A stretch of 64,000 nt of DNA from Platerodrilus igneus. Lineage: Eukaryota; Arthropoda; Insecta; Coleoptera; Lycidae. The position numbers and the translations under genes were made by a program. Shown in pieces: positions 44,794-57,030 of the stretch. Where the stretch lies: assembly GCA_036346225.1 (NCBI GenBank), contig JARFIW010001105.1, positions 992,001-1,056,000 on the forward strand, given 5' to 3'. How positions within the stretch are numbered: position 1 is the stretch's first letter; each line of letters starts with the position of its first letter. Under the pieces are notes generated by a model. That model was not told the origin of the DNA, ran no database searches, and was given only the letters and a program-made list of their open reading frames with translations.

Positions 44794-47021
44794 TGCTGTG
44801 AAACCTTTTTCTCTCTAGGTACTGGCCCTTTAAAAAAAAAAACATTCGAGCCCCACAGTTTGGGTGTCAAGAATGCTGTGAAACCTTTTAAATCACCTGG
44901 TCCGTTGATTCCTTCTGTTAATCGCCTCGGCTGCTCTTCTAGATAACTTCCATTCTCAATCATAAAAATTAAACAACACATTCCTACCACAAACATCAAC
45001 GTTAACTCTATTTACATCAATATTCAGAATACATTAAATTTTCAAATTAAATTTGAACATAAAATTCAGTTTTAAAAAGAATTTCCGGATTAATTTTATT
45101 ATCATTTTACTGTGCATCCAAAATTAAAGTCCTTGTTGGATGCCTACTAATTAATATAACAAGATAAGCAGACCGGAGTCTGAGTATAAAGGAGCATCTA
45201 CCACCCCTTTACGTTAATTAACCAGGTTTGTCTAATTGAGCTCAAAGACCTACCCAAAGTTTCATCCTATTCCCGAACATCAAAACAAAATACCCCTTTT
45301 ACTTAAACAAGCAAATTTCATCTTAAAATTAAATTTTTATGGTTAGAAAAATTCCACTAATGTCCATTTAAAGTAAATCAATTATAAAGTCATTCAATAC
45401 ACACAAAAATGTCAAACAAAATAGTACAATTTACCTGAAGGTTATTGTCCTCGTAGCTTCAGTGTAATCGTCCCTTTTGTAAATCACACCATTCCAACCG
45501 GATTCTATTTACAGCTTCAAGTTGTCAACGCTTTAAAAATGTTCTCCATCACCATTAATTTAAAGTTGTTTCTAGGCTTTTCCGGAACTCATCTGTGTAT
45601 ATCTGCCTCTGGTTCAGTGGATGCAGACACATTTACGAACCATTTAGTCATTAACACCCCGCAAAATAGCAAAGAAATTCATACTTCCTTTTACCAATAT
45701 TACCAATATACGCCAAAACTGCCTACTTTTGGGTATACATTTGTCGTTGTAAATTTTACTAATTGGTACCGTGATAATAAACTTTTATTACCTTGTATCT
45801 AAGTGCACTGAAGTACATTCATGTTAGCACGTAAAATAACCAACTATTTTGAGTCACTAAAATATACTAGCACACTTTAAATTATTTAATCAAACTAAAA
45901 TGCACTGTTTAATATCAAGTCGCGGATGCACGAGCTTTTAACGCATCGAATCGTCGAAAGTCTAAGAGTCTAAGAGAGAAACACATATTCCCGCCTGTAT
46001 ATATAGCGAATAGCCGACACGTCGCTTTGTTCCTAAAACGGGTAATTCCAACGAATTCCTCATTCTACGTTCCCAGTCTGTAGCCTGCACGTCGATTTTT
46101 ATGAATTTAGTACTCACCCCATTGAGATCTCAGAAAATTTCAACACGGCCCGCAAAGTTGTCCGAGAAAAACTAATTACTTTTATACAGAAATTGTTGTT
46201 CTACCTCTGATATATGCATCCTATTTTTAACCAATCGCAACCCCTTGACGTTGCTTAAATCCCGCCCTTTTACAATATGTGTCTTTGCTTGACGCATTTT
46301 CTCTTTCCTTTTCTAACCTGTTCGTATTGGTGCAAATTTATATTCTTTATTATCGATTATATTTTAGTCCACGCGGACTGTTATCTGGGTTTAATAAACC
46401 CGTATCGCACATTCTCGTGAATACTAAGTCCCGGTTTCTCCAAGATTCTTTGAAACATTAATTATTTGCCAAATTTACGCAGAATGAGCTTTTTAAAAAT
46501 ACGCAGGTGTTCTGTATTTCCTGCTAAAGCATCTGATCGTTTCCAATATCCTTAGAATCAACATGTTTATCCAAACAAATTAACTTGAAATTGCCTTTTA
46601 AAAACACGCAGGGTGTTCAAACGTAACATTTTAAATAACCTTCCTACGATTTGACTATTATTGGGTTTTACAAGTTTTATGCTTATTATTAATAATGGTT
46701 CAATTAACTCCAACTAAATATTAATTATTATCTGTACGTTTTAATACCGGTTACTTAAAATAGGGTTAATTAATATAAACTTTGCACGTAATTTCCATTT
46801 GTTTAGGAATAATTAAATTATCCACTGCGCTTTTCAATACTGCTTCTTTTGATGTAAAGCGTCTTATAGATAATTTAAATTTCTTATTTTACTGAACGAC
46901 CGAGTTTATTTATGCTTCAAGGTTTTAATAAAGCGTATTATTTAATGAAATTCCTTATACACGGTAATTAAAATTATTTGATTTGATTATTTAATTTTCT
47001 ACCCTGGTCTAAATATGAGTA
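44794..47021 (-). mobile_element. B2 3' LTR
   Basis: TGCTGTG at 44794 to GAGTA at 47021, preceded on the coding strand by the polypurine tract AAATAGGGGGAAAA (about 47022-47035). It contains the same internal copy of the primer-site junction as B1 and the same 87-codon antisense frame (45539-45802). Confidence 0.9.
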
Positions 47022-47554
47022 TTTTCCCCCTATTTGAATACAAATAATCCCACTTATTTGAATGCAAATATCAAATATTTAGACTGCAAAAAATCTTTAC
47101 AAAATTTTGCCTATCTCTCTATCCTTATCTATCTAACTTACCTACTTTGTCTCCAATCCAAAAAATATTTACACCTATCCTATATCCCTATCCTATTCCT
47201 AACTCTCACCTACTTCTATAAACTGAAATTATCCTAACTTCATCCTACTTATCCATCTAATCCTATATACATCCTATATACCTATCCTATTCCTAACTTT
47301 TAACTACTCTTCACTATACTTTACTTCCCCCTACCTAATCCTATATGCCTATCCTACTCTTACTCTATTCCTAACTCTCCACTAATCTTATATGAAATAT
47401 CTATACTTAACCTATCTTATTTTCTTCCTACATTTACTCTTTATCCTCATCCTAAACCTATTCCTAATTATCTCCCATATGTGTCCTATATCTAGCTTTA
47501 TTTTCTATAACCACTTACTTCTACTCTTTTATATACACCTATGCTATCCCTATC

Positions 47555-48587
47555 CTATTTAAATCTAACTCTCTTCTTGACCCTCCAAGTCTTTCTTCTC
47601 ACCATCCTAATACTCTTCATCCCTATCTCTCCCCCTTCTATATCTATACTTAACATCTCTATTATCTCACATACAATAAACTTATCATCCCTCTTATCCT
47701 GACTCTTAAATATCACTTCTTCTTCAGTCCCTACACTTGTCTGTTTCTTATTTATTCTTATTTCCTTTTCTGCCGACAAACCAAACGATACTACTTTACA
47801 ATTATCGATTTTTCCTCTATGGAAAATCCTATGTACCTTCTAGAATTTTTGTGTAATGGAATCCGCCAGAATGAATTCCTTAAATCTACTTTATTAAAAC
47901 AAACTTGCCACTTAACCTCGTCAAAAATAATTCTGCCTTCACCTGCTCCTGATATGCTGCTTCTACCCCACTAATTCTGCATTTTCTTGTACTAAAGCTT
48001 GAACCTCTACTCTCCTATCCTCTGGACATCTTATTGTGTTGATCTGTTTAACCTCATCATCCTCTACCTCTACTACATTAATACTAAACCCAGTATCATC
48101 CTCTGTGACTTCATAACTGCCCTTCCATGGCACTACCCTATCTTTAATCCTTACTACCTTCCTTTCCATATCTATCAAAACCCCTAACTTCATCATACAG
48201 TCAACACCTAAAATGCTCTGAAACTTCAGTCCAGGTACAATTACAAACTCCTGTTCACAGCTTAAACCTCCTATATCTATCCTAAGCACCACAACACTAT
48301 TTACTACAGCAAACTTCTTTTATTTGGAGCTACTAAATGGCTACGTTTTATAGGCATAATTCTATCACAAACCTTATCCCTAATTTTGCTGACGAATTCC
48401 TCCGATATTAAACTCGCCTCTGCCCCTGTATCAAGTAATACTTCTACATTATTCTCAAAAATTTCTAAATTAATAATTGGCAAACATAATTTTTCCTCAG
48501 TTTCTGGCTCTACTTCCTCCTCAATTTTGAAAAATTCACGTGGATGTTCATATACATTTACACAGAAATCTAGTGGTCTGTCACGTT
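47555..48587 (-). pseudogene. B2 protease and truncated reverse transcriptase
   Basis: Minus strand, same plan as B1: a protease with 'DTGAEASL', then 'GLKFQSILGVDCMMKLGV' near 48225-48170, and a reverse-transcriptase stub ending 'SAEKEIRINKKQTSVG' near 47780. Compared with B1 it has extra frame breaks: one T missing near 48317 inside the protease, a small deletion near 47955-47985 and further shifts in the stub. B2 therefore cannot make an intact protease as sequenced. Confidence 0.8.
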
Positions 48588-49786
48588 CTAAAAATCCTGT
48601 CTCATCCTGTTTTCCGTGCTTGGTCCTGGTTGTCCTTCTACAACCTGTGCGTACGTCCTCCTCGTGTTAATATCCGTGTCCCTGTCTCTATTCGGCGTGC
48701 TGGTCACAGTCCTGTTTACTTCCGGTAAACTGTTCTGTCTCGTGTAACTAGGTCTTGGCGTCGGTCCCCTAGTCGCACTATTGCTCCTGTATTCCTGTCC
48801 TCGTCGTTCCCAATTCGGTCGAAAATTTCTGTTGTAGTCAGGCCGTCTCGGATAATTCGGTGTCCTGTTGTCAAACCTAACTGTGTTAACGTTTCGTTCT
48901 CGTATCTCTCTTGTCCGTCCAACACATACATCGTCATATCTCTGTAAATACTCTAAAAATGTCTCCCGTTCTGTGATGTTTTGTAAGGCCACGTGTTGTC
49001 TAATTTCCAGTTCAAAATGTCGTGATAGGTACTTGATTATCTGTCTGTCCGTCAATGGTGGATTCAGTTGTTTGGCCACACTGTACTTGCGGATGGCATA
49101 TTGCTCCTAGATCCTGCAAACTCTCCCTTAAATTTTCCTGTAATTAAGTCGTCTCGTACCTGGTCTTGTCTGTGGTCACTCCAGTAGTGTTTTAAAAATT
49201 TGTTTTCAAAGTCCTGATACGTGTCTATGTCCTGTCCTACTAAATTGTACCATGCTTCCGCGTTGTCCTTTAATAAAGCCTTTATCGTATTCAGTTTAGT
49301 CTGTTCGTCAAATAAATTTCCCACTAGATTTCTTACACTATTAATAAAAATTTGTGGATTTACCCTGTTATCACCATAAAACTTCATGTGTTGGTCCAAT
49401 GATACTCCACCTGTAGAAAATCTGGGACCATCCCCCGTTAAATTTGACATGTTGTATTTGATACTACTAACTTCGCGTTCTACCCTGCCTAACTGATCCC
49501 TACATGAGTCCGTCACTTCAGTCATTTTTATATTAATCTCTTCTTCACAAAAAATGCGTACTTCGGACCTTAAATGTCCCATTTCCTGTCGAAGACCTGT
49601 AATATCACGCTCATTTTTTTCAACCCTATTTTCTACTTCCCCCAGTTTCACGGTAAGACTATCTTTAAATTCTGTAAATTCTTTAGTATTTTGTTCAATT
49701 TTCCCACTTATCTGCTCTAATTTTGGTTGGACTCTCCTCGCTCTATTAGATTCTTCGTTCATTCTCTCTAACATTCTCAATATCAT
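48588..49786 (-). pseudogene. B2 gag (one frameshift)
   Basis: Read from about 49786 to the TAG at 48588. 240 codons are open to 49064, covering a shortened coiled-coil N-terminus (fewer 'REESNRA' repeats than B1) and the capsid-like core. A missing C near 49107 (CTCCTAG where B1 has CTCCCTAG) shifts the frame, and the remainder (49079-48588) continues with 'LNPPLTDRQIIKYLSRHFE' and the basic Arg/Asn-rich tail. The breaks differ from those in B1. Confidence 0.85.
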
Positions 49787-50070
49787 CTCGTTTCCTTGAT
49801 CCCCGATTCCGTCCTCGACTGATCTCTACTGCCTCCTGCTTCTTCCATTTTCGAATTTTTCCCACACAATGCACTATCGTCACTTCCAATTTCCACTCCT
49901 TGACTCCTTAACCACTCCTTTCTCTGCATACGTTCTAATCACTCACACACTCTAAAATACTTTTAAATTTATCCATAAACAGAAACTCTCTCTCTCAGAT
50001 CGCCAGTTTCCTGGAATAAAATAACAAAATTTTATTTGGAACTCGAGCCTCACTTTTGGGTCGCCAAGAA

Positions 50071-52294
50071 TGCTGTGAAACCTTTTTCTCTCTAGGTACT
50101 GGCCCTTTAAAAAAAAAAACATTCGAGCCCCACAGTTTGGGTGTCAAGAATGCTGTGAAACCTTTAAATCACCTGGTCCGTTGATTCCTTCTGTTAATCG
50201 CCTCGGCTGCTCTTCTAGATAACTTCCATTCTCAATCATAAAAATTAAACAACACATTCCTACCACAAACATCAACGTTAACTCTATTTACATCAATATT
50301 CAGAATACATTAAATTTTCAAATTAAATTTGAACATAAAATTCAGTTTTAAAAGAATTTCCGGATTAATTTTATTATCATTTTACTGTGCATCCAAAATT
50401 AAAGTCCTTGTTGGATGCCTACTAATTAATATAACAAGATAAGCAGACCGAGTCTGAGTATAAAGGAGCATCTACCACCCCTTTACGTTAATTAACCAGG
50501 TTTGTCTAATTGAGCTCAAAGACCTACCCAAAGTTTCATCCTATTCCCGAACATCAAAACAAAATACCCTTTTACTTAAACAAGCAAATTTCATCTTAAA
50601 ATTAAATTTTTATGGTTAGAAAAATTCCACTAATGTCCATTTAAAGTAAATCAATTATAAAGTCATTCAATACACACAAAAATGTCAAACAAAATAGTAC
50701 AATTTACCTGAAGGTTATTGTTCCTCGTAGCTTCAGTGTAATCGTCCCTTTTGTAAATCACACCATTCCAACCGGATTCTATTTACAGCTTCAAGTTGTC
50801 AACGCTTTAAAAATGTTCTCCATCACCATTAATTTAAAGTTGTTTCTAGGCTTTTCCGGAACTCATCTGTGTATATCTGCCTCTGGTTCAGTGGATGCAG
50901 ACACATTTACGAACCATTTAGTCATTAACACCCCGCAAAATAGCAAAGAAATTCATACTTCCTTTTACCAATATTACCAATATACGCCAAAACTGCCTAC
51001 TTTTGGGTATACATTTGTCGTTGTAAATTTTACTAATTGGTACCGTGATAATAAACTTTTATTACCTTGTATCTAAGTGCACTGAAGTACATTCATGTTA
51101 GCACGTAAAATAACCAACTATTTTGAGTCACTAAAATATACTAGCACACTTTAAATTATTTAATCAAACTAAAATGCACTGTTTAATATCAAGTCGCGGA
51201 TGCACGAGCTTTTAACGCATCGAATCGTCGAAAGTCTAAGAGTCTAAGAGAGAAACACATATTCCCGCCTGTATATATAGCGAATAGCCGACACGTCGCT
51301 TTGTTCCCTAAAACGGGTAATTCCAACGAATTCCTCATTCTACGTTCCCAGTCTGTAGCCTGCACGTCGATTTTTATGAATTTAGTACTCACCCCATTGA
51401 GATCTCAGAAAATTTCAACACGGCCCGCAAAGTTGTCCGAGAAAACTAATTACTTTTATACAGAAATTGTTGTTCTACCTCTGATATATGCATCCTATTT
51501 TAACCAATCGCAACCCCTTGACGTTGCTTAAATCCCGCCCTTTACAATATGTGTCTTTGCTTGACGCATTTTCTCTTTCCTTTTCTAACCTGTTCGTATT
51601 GGTGCAAATTTATATTCTTTATTATCGATTATATTTTAGTCCACGCGGACTGTTATCTGGGTTTAATAAACCCGTATCGCACATTCTCGTGAATACTAAG
51701 TCCCGGTTTCTCCAAGATTCTTTGAAACATTAATTATTTGCCAAATTTACGCAGAATGAGCTTTTTAAAAATACGCAGGTCTTCTGTATTTCCTGCTAAA
51801 GCATCTGATCGTTTCCAATATCCTTAGAATCAACATGTTTATCCAAACAAATTAACTTGAAATTGCCTTTTAAAACACGCAGGGGTGTTCAAACGTAACA
51901 TTTTAAATAACCTTCCTACGATTTGACTATTATTGGGTTTTTACAAGTTTTATGCTTATTATTAATAATGGTTCAATTAACTCCAACTAAATATTAATTA
52001 TTATCTGTACGTTTTAATACCGGTTACTTAAAATAGGGTTAATTAATATAAACTTTGCACGTAATTTCCATTTGTTTAGGAATAATTAAATTATCCACTG
52101 CGCTTTTCAATACTGCTTCTTTTGATGTAAAGCGTCTTATAGATAATTTAAATTTCTTATTTTACTGAACGACCGAGTTTATTTATGCTTCAAGGTTTTA
52201 ATAAAGCGTATTATTTAATGAAATTCCTTATACACGGTAATTAAAATTATTTGATTTGATTATTTAATTTTCTACCCTGGTCTAAATATGAGTA
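50071..52294 (-). mobile_element. B2 5' LTR
   Basis: Twin of 44794-47021 with only small indels and a few substitutions. The primer-binding site lies just outside it at about 50047-50066. The right end is followed by (AT)n at 52295-52320. Confidence 0.9.
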
Positions 52295-52320
52295 ATATAT
52301 ATATATATATATATATATAT

Positions 52321-53990
52321 TGCTGTGTTCTTCTTATTTGAAGCCCCACGAAACGTGCTGTCATAAAAATTTTTATGATGCTTACCTTCGGAAACTCCCC
52401 AAAAATTTTAAAGTAATTACAAAATTTTCTACCTACCTAAAATTGAAGCCCTACCACCTAGACTTACAATTTATACCATTTAATAACAATATCTTCTGAA
52501 GATGGTTTTCACTCGTACGCCAAATCCTCCAGCTTCCTCAGAGATATCCGCCACGGCTGCTTACTCGTTCCCTGAAAATCCTAACCTACTAAAAATAACA
52601 CTGACTGCCAAAAGTACGTTAATATTTATTAACATATCCAATCCGTTGCGTATCAATTCAATTTACATACCTCATGTATCTCAAGCTCAAAAACATTTTA
52701 TTACTTGTGGTAAATAATAGCTCAGTTTAAAGAAAATAAATTTAAAATCATCCTACATCAATCTTGAAACACAGTAACTGGGCTTATTTCCAACCTTTTA
52801 CTTTATACCCCAGGCTAAATACGAGCTCATAGTAAACCTCCTTTTATCTACGTGCTAACAACGGCACTGCAATTTCCTGAAACCCTTTTATCTTTTACAA
52901 TAATTATATTTTTCACCTTCAAGTGATATCAAATTATTACATAAAATTTTAATTTAGTCCCTTTTAAATTGACTCATCAATTAAAATGTCTTTATAACCT
53001 AACAAATACACAAAATCACAAAATTGTCACCCAGAAAATTACCGACGAAAACAAACAAAAGTCTTATAAATAGAGTTACCTGATTTTGTTTCAAGTGCTC
53101 TCTACATGGACACCATCTCCAACGTGATCCTCCTTCTCGATTGCACGTTCAAATACTGTCTCCAGGTTCTTTACATGTGCACCATCTCCAACGTGATCCT
53201 CCTTCTCGACTGCACGTTCAGATACTGTCTCCAGGTGGCCTCTCACCATCAGGAACACACCGTTTCTAATTAAATTCTTTCCCACAAGTGCACGGTACTA
53301 CGATGCTCTCGTGCACTTGCTGGTCCATCCATACATTTACTCTGTACTCAGAGTACATACGCCACCTTCAAACACCCAGTACTAAAATTGTACTTACATG
53401 CGTGTTAATTTTGATTATTTATAGCCAAAGACATAAAAGCATCCACTTGTGCTAATTTAACTGTAACTTTACTCAATCATTTTGCTAAGTAATTAGGTAG
53501 GCGATCGTAAGTAAAGACAAAAGAGAAGACAGCGATTTACCACCCCCTACGGGTTTATATCAGCTCCAAAAGCTACCACCCTACATCAATTTGCACCACC
53601 CCTGTCGCACTTTTCCTGGTATCACAGCACAAACAAGCCAACGGTTGAACACTTCCACAAACTATCCAATTATCCTTGATACATTCTACGTATTTTTAGC
53701 CTACCGTGCAGAACCGTCTTTCAAATCTAGGAAATTCTCGCTCCAAACAAGCTCGATATCCCGAAATCCTAGCAACTGTCGTTATAAGTTCTATCCTCTA
53801 CAATACGCCCACTGTAGACGCGTATATCTCTCGTTTCATTTACACTCATAAACAAAATCTCCCGTCTTATTTTATCGTTAAACATTATTCTCCCTCTTGT
53901 TCACAAGCGCTGTTACCTAACCCCCGCTATCGTCATCTATCCTACTCTTGTTTATTTAGTGTAATTAGCTACAAAATATAAATGCGCTAA
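52321..53990 (-). mobile_element. Divergent family B-like LTR, right part cut by LINE B
   Basis: It starts TGCTGTGTTCTTC directly after the (AT)n right of B2, followed by GAAGCCCCACG, like the family opening. The right end lacks the GAGTA plus (AT)n boundary and runs into the 3' tail of LINE B near 54003. It contains a 69-bp tandem repeat at 53103-53240. No gene. Confidence 0.5.
53103..53240. repeat. 69-bp repeat, two tandem copies
   Basis: TACATG followed by CACCATCTCCAACGTGATCC begins at 53103 and again at 53172, with few differences. On the minus strand it can be read as a 23-residue repeat ('EKEDHVGDG...'), but this is a consequence of 69 being divisible by 3. No other coding evidence. 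Confidence 0.85.
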
Positions 53991-54061
53991 ATTTGGCCGA
54001 AATTATTATTATTATTTTTGTCATTAGTTTTTCCATCTTGCGGCTGGTTGGAAGCGTATCT

Positions 54062-54361
54062 TCATTGATTTCTATTCTGAGTTAGCCTACACATTTCCCT
54101 GAAATCCTCACAACCTACATCTTTCACTATCTGTGTGCAGTAGTCTAACCTAGGTCTACCTCTACTTCTGTTTTTTCCTATCTCTACTTCTAATATATTC
54201 CGCACTATTCCCTCATGTCTTAGTATGTGGCCTATCATCCCATCTCTCCTATTTTTTACTGTTTTCCACATAGTTCTTCCTTCCCCTACCATTTCTAGTA
54301 CCTCTTTGTTCTTAACTTTGTCTGTATATGGTATCTTCATCATACGTCTGTAGTACCACAT
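54062..54361 (-). pseudogene. LINE B C-terminal domain
   Basis: 99 codons: 'RRMMKIPYTDKV', 'GMIGHILRHEGIVRNILE' and 'KNRSRGRPRLDY', the stereotyped tail of RTE-like insect LINEs. It is in a different frame from the reverse transcriptase because of indels near 54370-54400, and the stop lies about 50 bp before the AAT tail. Confidence 0.8.
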
Positions 54362-54400
54362 TTCAAAGGCTTCTTTCTACCTTTTTCTTGTCTGCTTATC

Positions 54401-55696
54401 CTACTGTCCAGGCTTCACAGCCATACAGTGCTGTGCACCACACAGTAGTTGCTTTTTTTTGTTAAATGTAGCACGACCTTGTGCTAATCTTTCTTTTATA
54501 CCTTTTGTGCTTTTCTCACCTTGCGTTATTTGACTTCCTACGTAGCAGAAATCCTTAACCTCTTGTAATTTCTCGTTACCTATTTGTATTCTTGTTTTTG
54601 ATTCATTATCCCCTGTTTTGCATACTAGAACTTTAGTTTTATTTTTGTTAATTTTCATACCATATCCCTCCGTAAGAACTGTTTCCATTTCCTTAAGAGC
54701 AGCTTCTAACTCTTCCTTGCTAGATGCTAATACCGCTATATCATCTGAAAATCTAAGCATATCAATCTTTTGTCCCTGCATATTAATTTCAAATGTCTTC
54801 CTGCATTTGATAGTATTCATTGCATATTTTATGCACAAGTTAAAAATTAATGGGGATAAGGCACATCCCTGTCTCACCCCTTTCCTAATATTTAGTTCTC
54901 TACTTTGTTGCTTTAATTCTATTACTGCTGTTTGTTCTTTGTATGTTTGTTCTATGTACTATTCGTCTATCCCTATAACTCATTCCAATCTTTTTGAGTA
55001 TTTCGAACATTTTTTTCAATTTTACATTGTCGAATGCTTTTTATAGATCTACAAACCCTATATATATACGCTTGCCCCCTTCTCGATTGTTTTCTCCATT
55101 ATCACCCTTAGAGCTAAAATAGTCTCCTGTGTTTCCCTGTTTCGCCTAAACCTAAATTGATCTTCTCCCAGAATTTCTTCAGCTAGTTTTTCCATTCGTC
55201 TTTGTACAATTCTAGTTAATATTTTTGAAACGTGTGCTGTCAAGCTTATTGTTCGAAAATTTTCACATCTATCTGTGCCTCTTTTTTTTGGTATAGTAAC
55301 TATGATGTTATGTTTGAAATCTTTGGGTATCTCGCCTATCTCATGTATATAGCTTACAACTTGGAAGAGACGTTTTGTTACTGCTTGTCCAGCGGCTTTT
55401 AGAGTTTCTGCTTGCACGTTATCTGTACCCGGTGCCTTACCATTTTTCAGACTCTTTAATGCTAATTCAAACTCATTTCTAAGTATAGGATATCCCAGGT
55501 CATCCTTTTCAATGTCTGATTCCTGTTCTAATGCTGTTAATTCCTCTCCTGAATATAAATTCCCTATATATTCCTGCCATCTAGCGACTTTCTGTACATT
55601 TTCTATAATGACGTTTCCTCCCGCATCCCTTATATTTTTGCTATATGATTTTATATCGCTAAAATTGTATGCTTTGTCTGTCTTTCCTATTTCCAT
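54401..55696 (-). pseudogene. LINE B reverse transcriptase
   Basis: Two long frames. 55696-55058 holds the fingers/palm: 'LKNGKAPGTDNVQAETLK', 'FRTISLTAHVSKILTRIVQRR' and 'EDQFRFRRNRETQETI'. 54877-54401 holds 'RQGCALSPLIFNLCI', the catalytic box 'FSDD' (at 54740-54751; the usual residue is FADD) and the thumb 'FCYVGSQITQGEKSTKGIKER'. The stretch between (55058-54877) is frameshifted. Domain order and motifs fit RTE-type enzymes. Confidence 0.8.
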
Positions 55697-55999
55697 CTTA
55701 GTTTGTACCTTGTTACACTTTTCATCAATCCATTGTTCTTTAGCTGTCCTGCATTTCCGAATAATTTTCCATTTTATGACTTTGTATCTCTGTTTTCCTG
55801 TTTCGTCTTATTTATTTTTGTATTTTCGTCTTCCTCCTATTAAATTCAGGATATCCTTTGTTATCTATGGTTTCTTATTTTCTTTTTGTGTATACCCCAG
55901 AATATCTCTGGCCGCCATATCTAAGCTGGATTTAATGTTATTCCACTCTGTTTCTACTTCCTTAGTATCAGAAACTTCCCCTATATCTTTCATGGATAA

Positions 56000-56976
56000 G
56001 TTTATATTTTAGCTTCTGAAAGTCAAAGTGCCATTTTCCGTTCCTGCTTTTCAGATTTTTAAATATAAGTGCGACCTTCATAATAACGATGTTGTGGTCA
56101 ATGTCTATATCTGTTTCTTGGTAGCTACGTCAATCTTTTACTTGATTTCTAAACCGTTGTCTAATAATAATGTAATCTATTTGATACCTTCCTATATCTT
56201 CTGGCATCTTCCACGTGTATCGTCTTCTAGCATAATGTTGAAATAATTTATTTGTGGTGGTTAAGTTATTCTTGTCGCAAAATTCTACCAGCCTATTTCC
56301 CATGCCATTTCTCGTGCCTAAACCAAATAAACTATCGCTCCTTCCCTACCCTCACCTACCACTGCATTAAAATCCCCGTAATGATTAAATTTTCATGCCC
56401 TTTTACGTATCTTAGTATGTCTTCGATATCTTTGTAGATCGCCTCTACCTCTTCCTCACTGTAGCTAGAGGTGGGCATGTATACTTGTATTATTACTGAA
56501 TTTACTGGTTTAGGTTCAAATCTAACCAAGAGTACTCTTTCGTTCTTTTGTACGTAGTTTTCTACACGTTGTCCTATCTTTTTTTCGCATAACTATCCCC
56601 ACACCCGAATTTCTTTCCTCTTATCCTGTATGAATTACCCTAAAGTCTCCACTCCAAAAATCCCCCGCTTCTGGCCAGGGACTTCGCTAATTCCTACTAT
56701 GTCTAGTGCTAACCTATCCATTTCGAGTTTCAGGTTCTCTAGCTTACCTATTTGTTTCATGCTTCTGACATTCCACGCTCCGACTCGCAGAATGTTCACG
56801 GATCTTTTTCTATTCTTTCGGATCACATCCCCCGAAGTAGTCCCCTCTAGGAGATCCGAATGGGGGACTATTTTACCTCCGGAATTTTTTACCCCAGAGA
56901 ATGCCATCATGTTTAACAATTTCTGTACGGAGTGTACTTGGGAGGTAATGTGGTGGTTTCCCGTTGCCTTCCACAT
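56000..56976 (-). pseudogene. LINE B endonuclease
   Basis: The N-terminal part is open at 56976-56635: 'NILRVGAWNVRSMKQIGKLEN' and 'LALDIVGISEV' are the first two motifs of APE-type endonucleases (metal-binding Asn and Glu). Further down, in other frames, 'VIIQVYMPTS', 'NLIITG' and 'YQIDYIIIRQRF' can be read between 56520 and 56130, followed by 'DIDHNIVIMKV' near 56105-56070 (the terminal D-H pair). Broken by stops after 56635. Confidence 0.75.
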
Positions 56977-57030
56977 CCAAACTTTCTAGTTGCCGCTTGA
57001 AGCGAGCGGACGTGTTTCTGCCGAGCTCCC

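Larger units (their letters stand above)
44794..52294 (-). mobile_element. Family B Ty3/gypsy element B2 (7.5 kb), pol-deleted
   Basis: Second complete member, same orientation as B1, with ATAT on each side. LTRs are 44794-47021 and 50071-52294. The interior has gag, protease and the same truncated reverse transcriptase, with the same junction after 'FGLS'. The LTRs differ from those of B1 in a block near 46460-46740, where B2 carries about 100 bp more, so B1 and B2 are separate insertions from related sources and not a segmental duplication; the different flanks agree. Confidence 0.9.
54003..57030 (-). mobile_element. LINE B, RTE-like non-LTR retrotransposon, decayed
   Basis: Minus-strand element. 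A GC-richer leader is at about 57030-56880, an endonuclease at about 56850-56000, a reverse transcriptase at about 55700-54400 and a C-terminal domain at 54361-54062. The 3' end follows almost at once with an AATAATAATAAT tail (54007-54021), as is usual in RTE-type LINEs, which have very short 3' UTRs. Insect genomes hold many such copies, often mis-named 'craniofacial development protein 2'. Several frameshifts and stops make this copy inactive. Confidence 0.85.

Noticed and set aside
53091..53285. A 64-codon minus-strand frame with a 23-residue repeat
   Set aside because: It is produced by a 69-bp DNA tandem repeat within LTR-like sequence, with no other coding support.
54618..56012. Plus-strand frames of up to 166 codons over LINE B
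   Set aside because: They are antisense shadows of the minus-strand reverse transcriptase and endonuclease.
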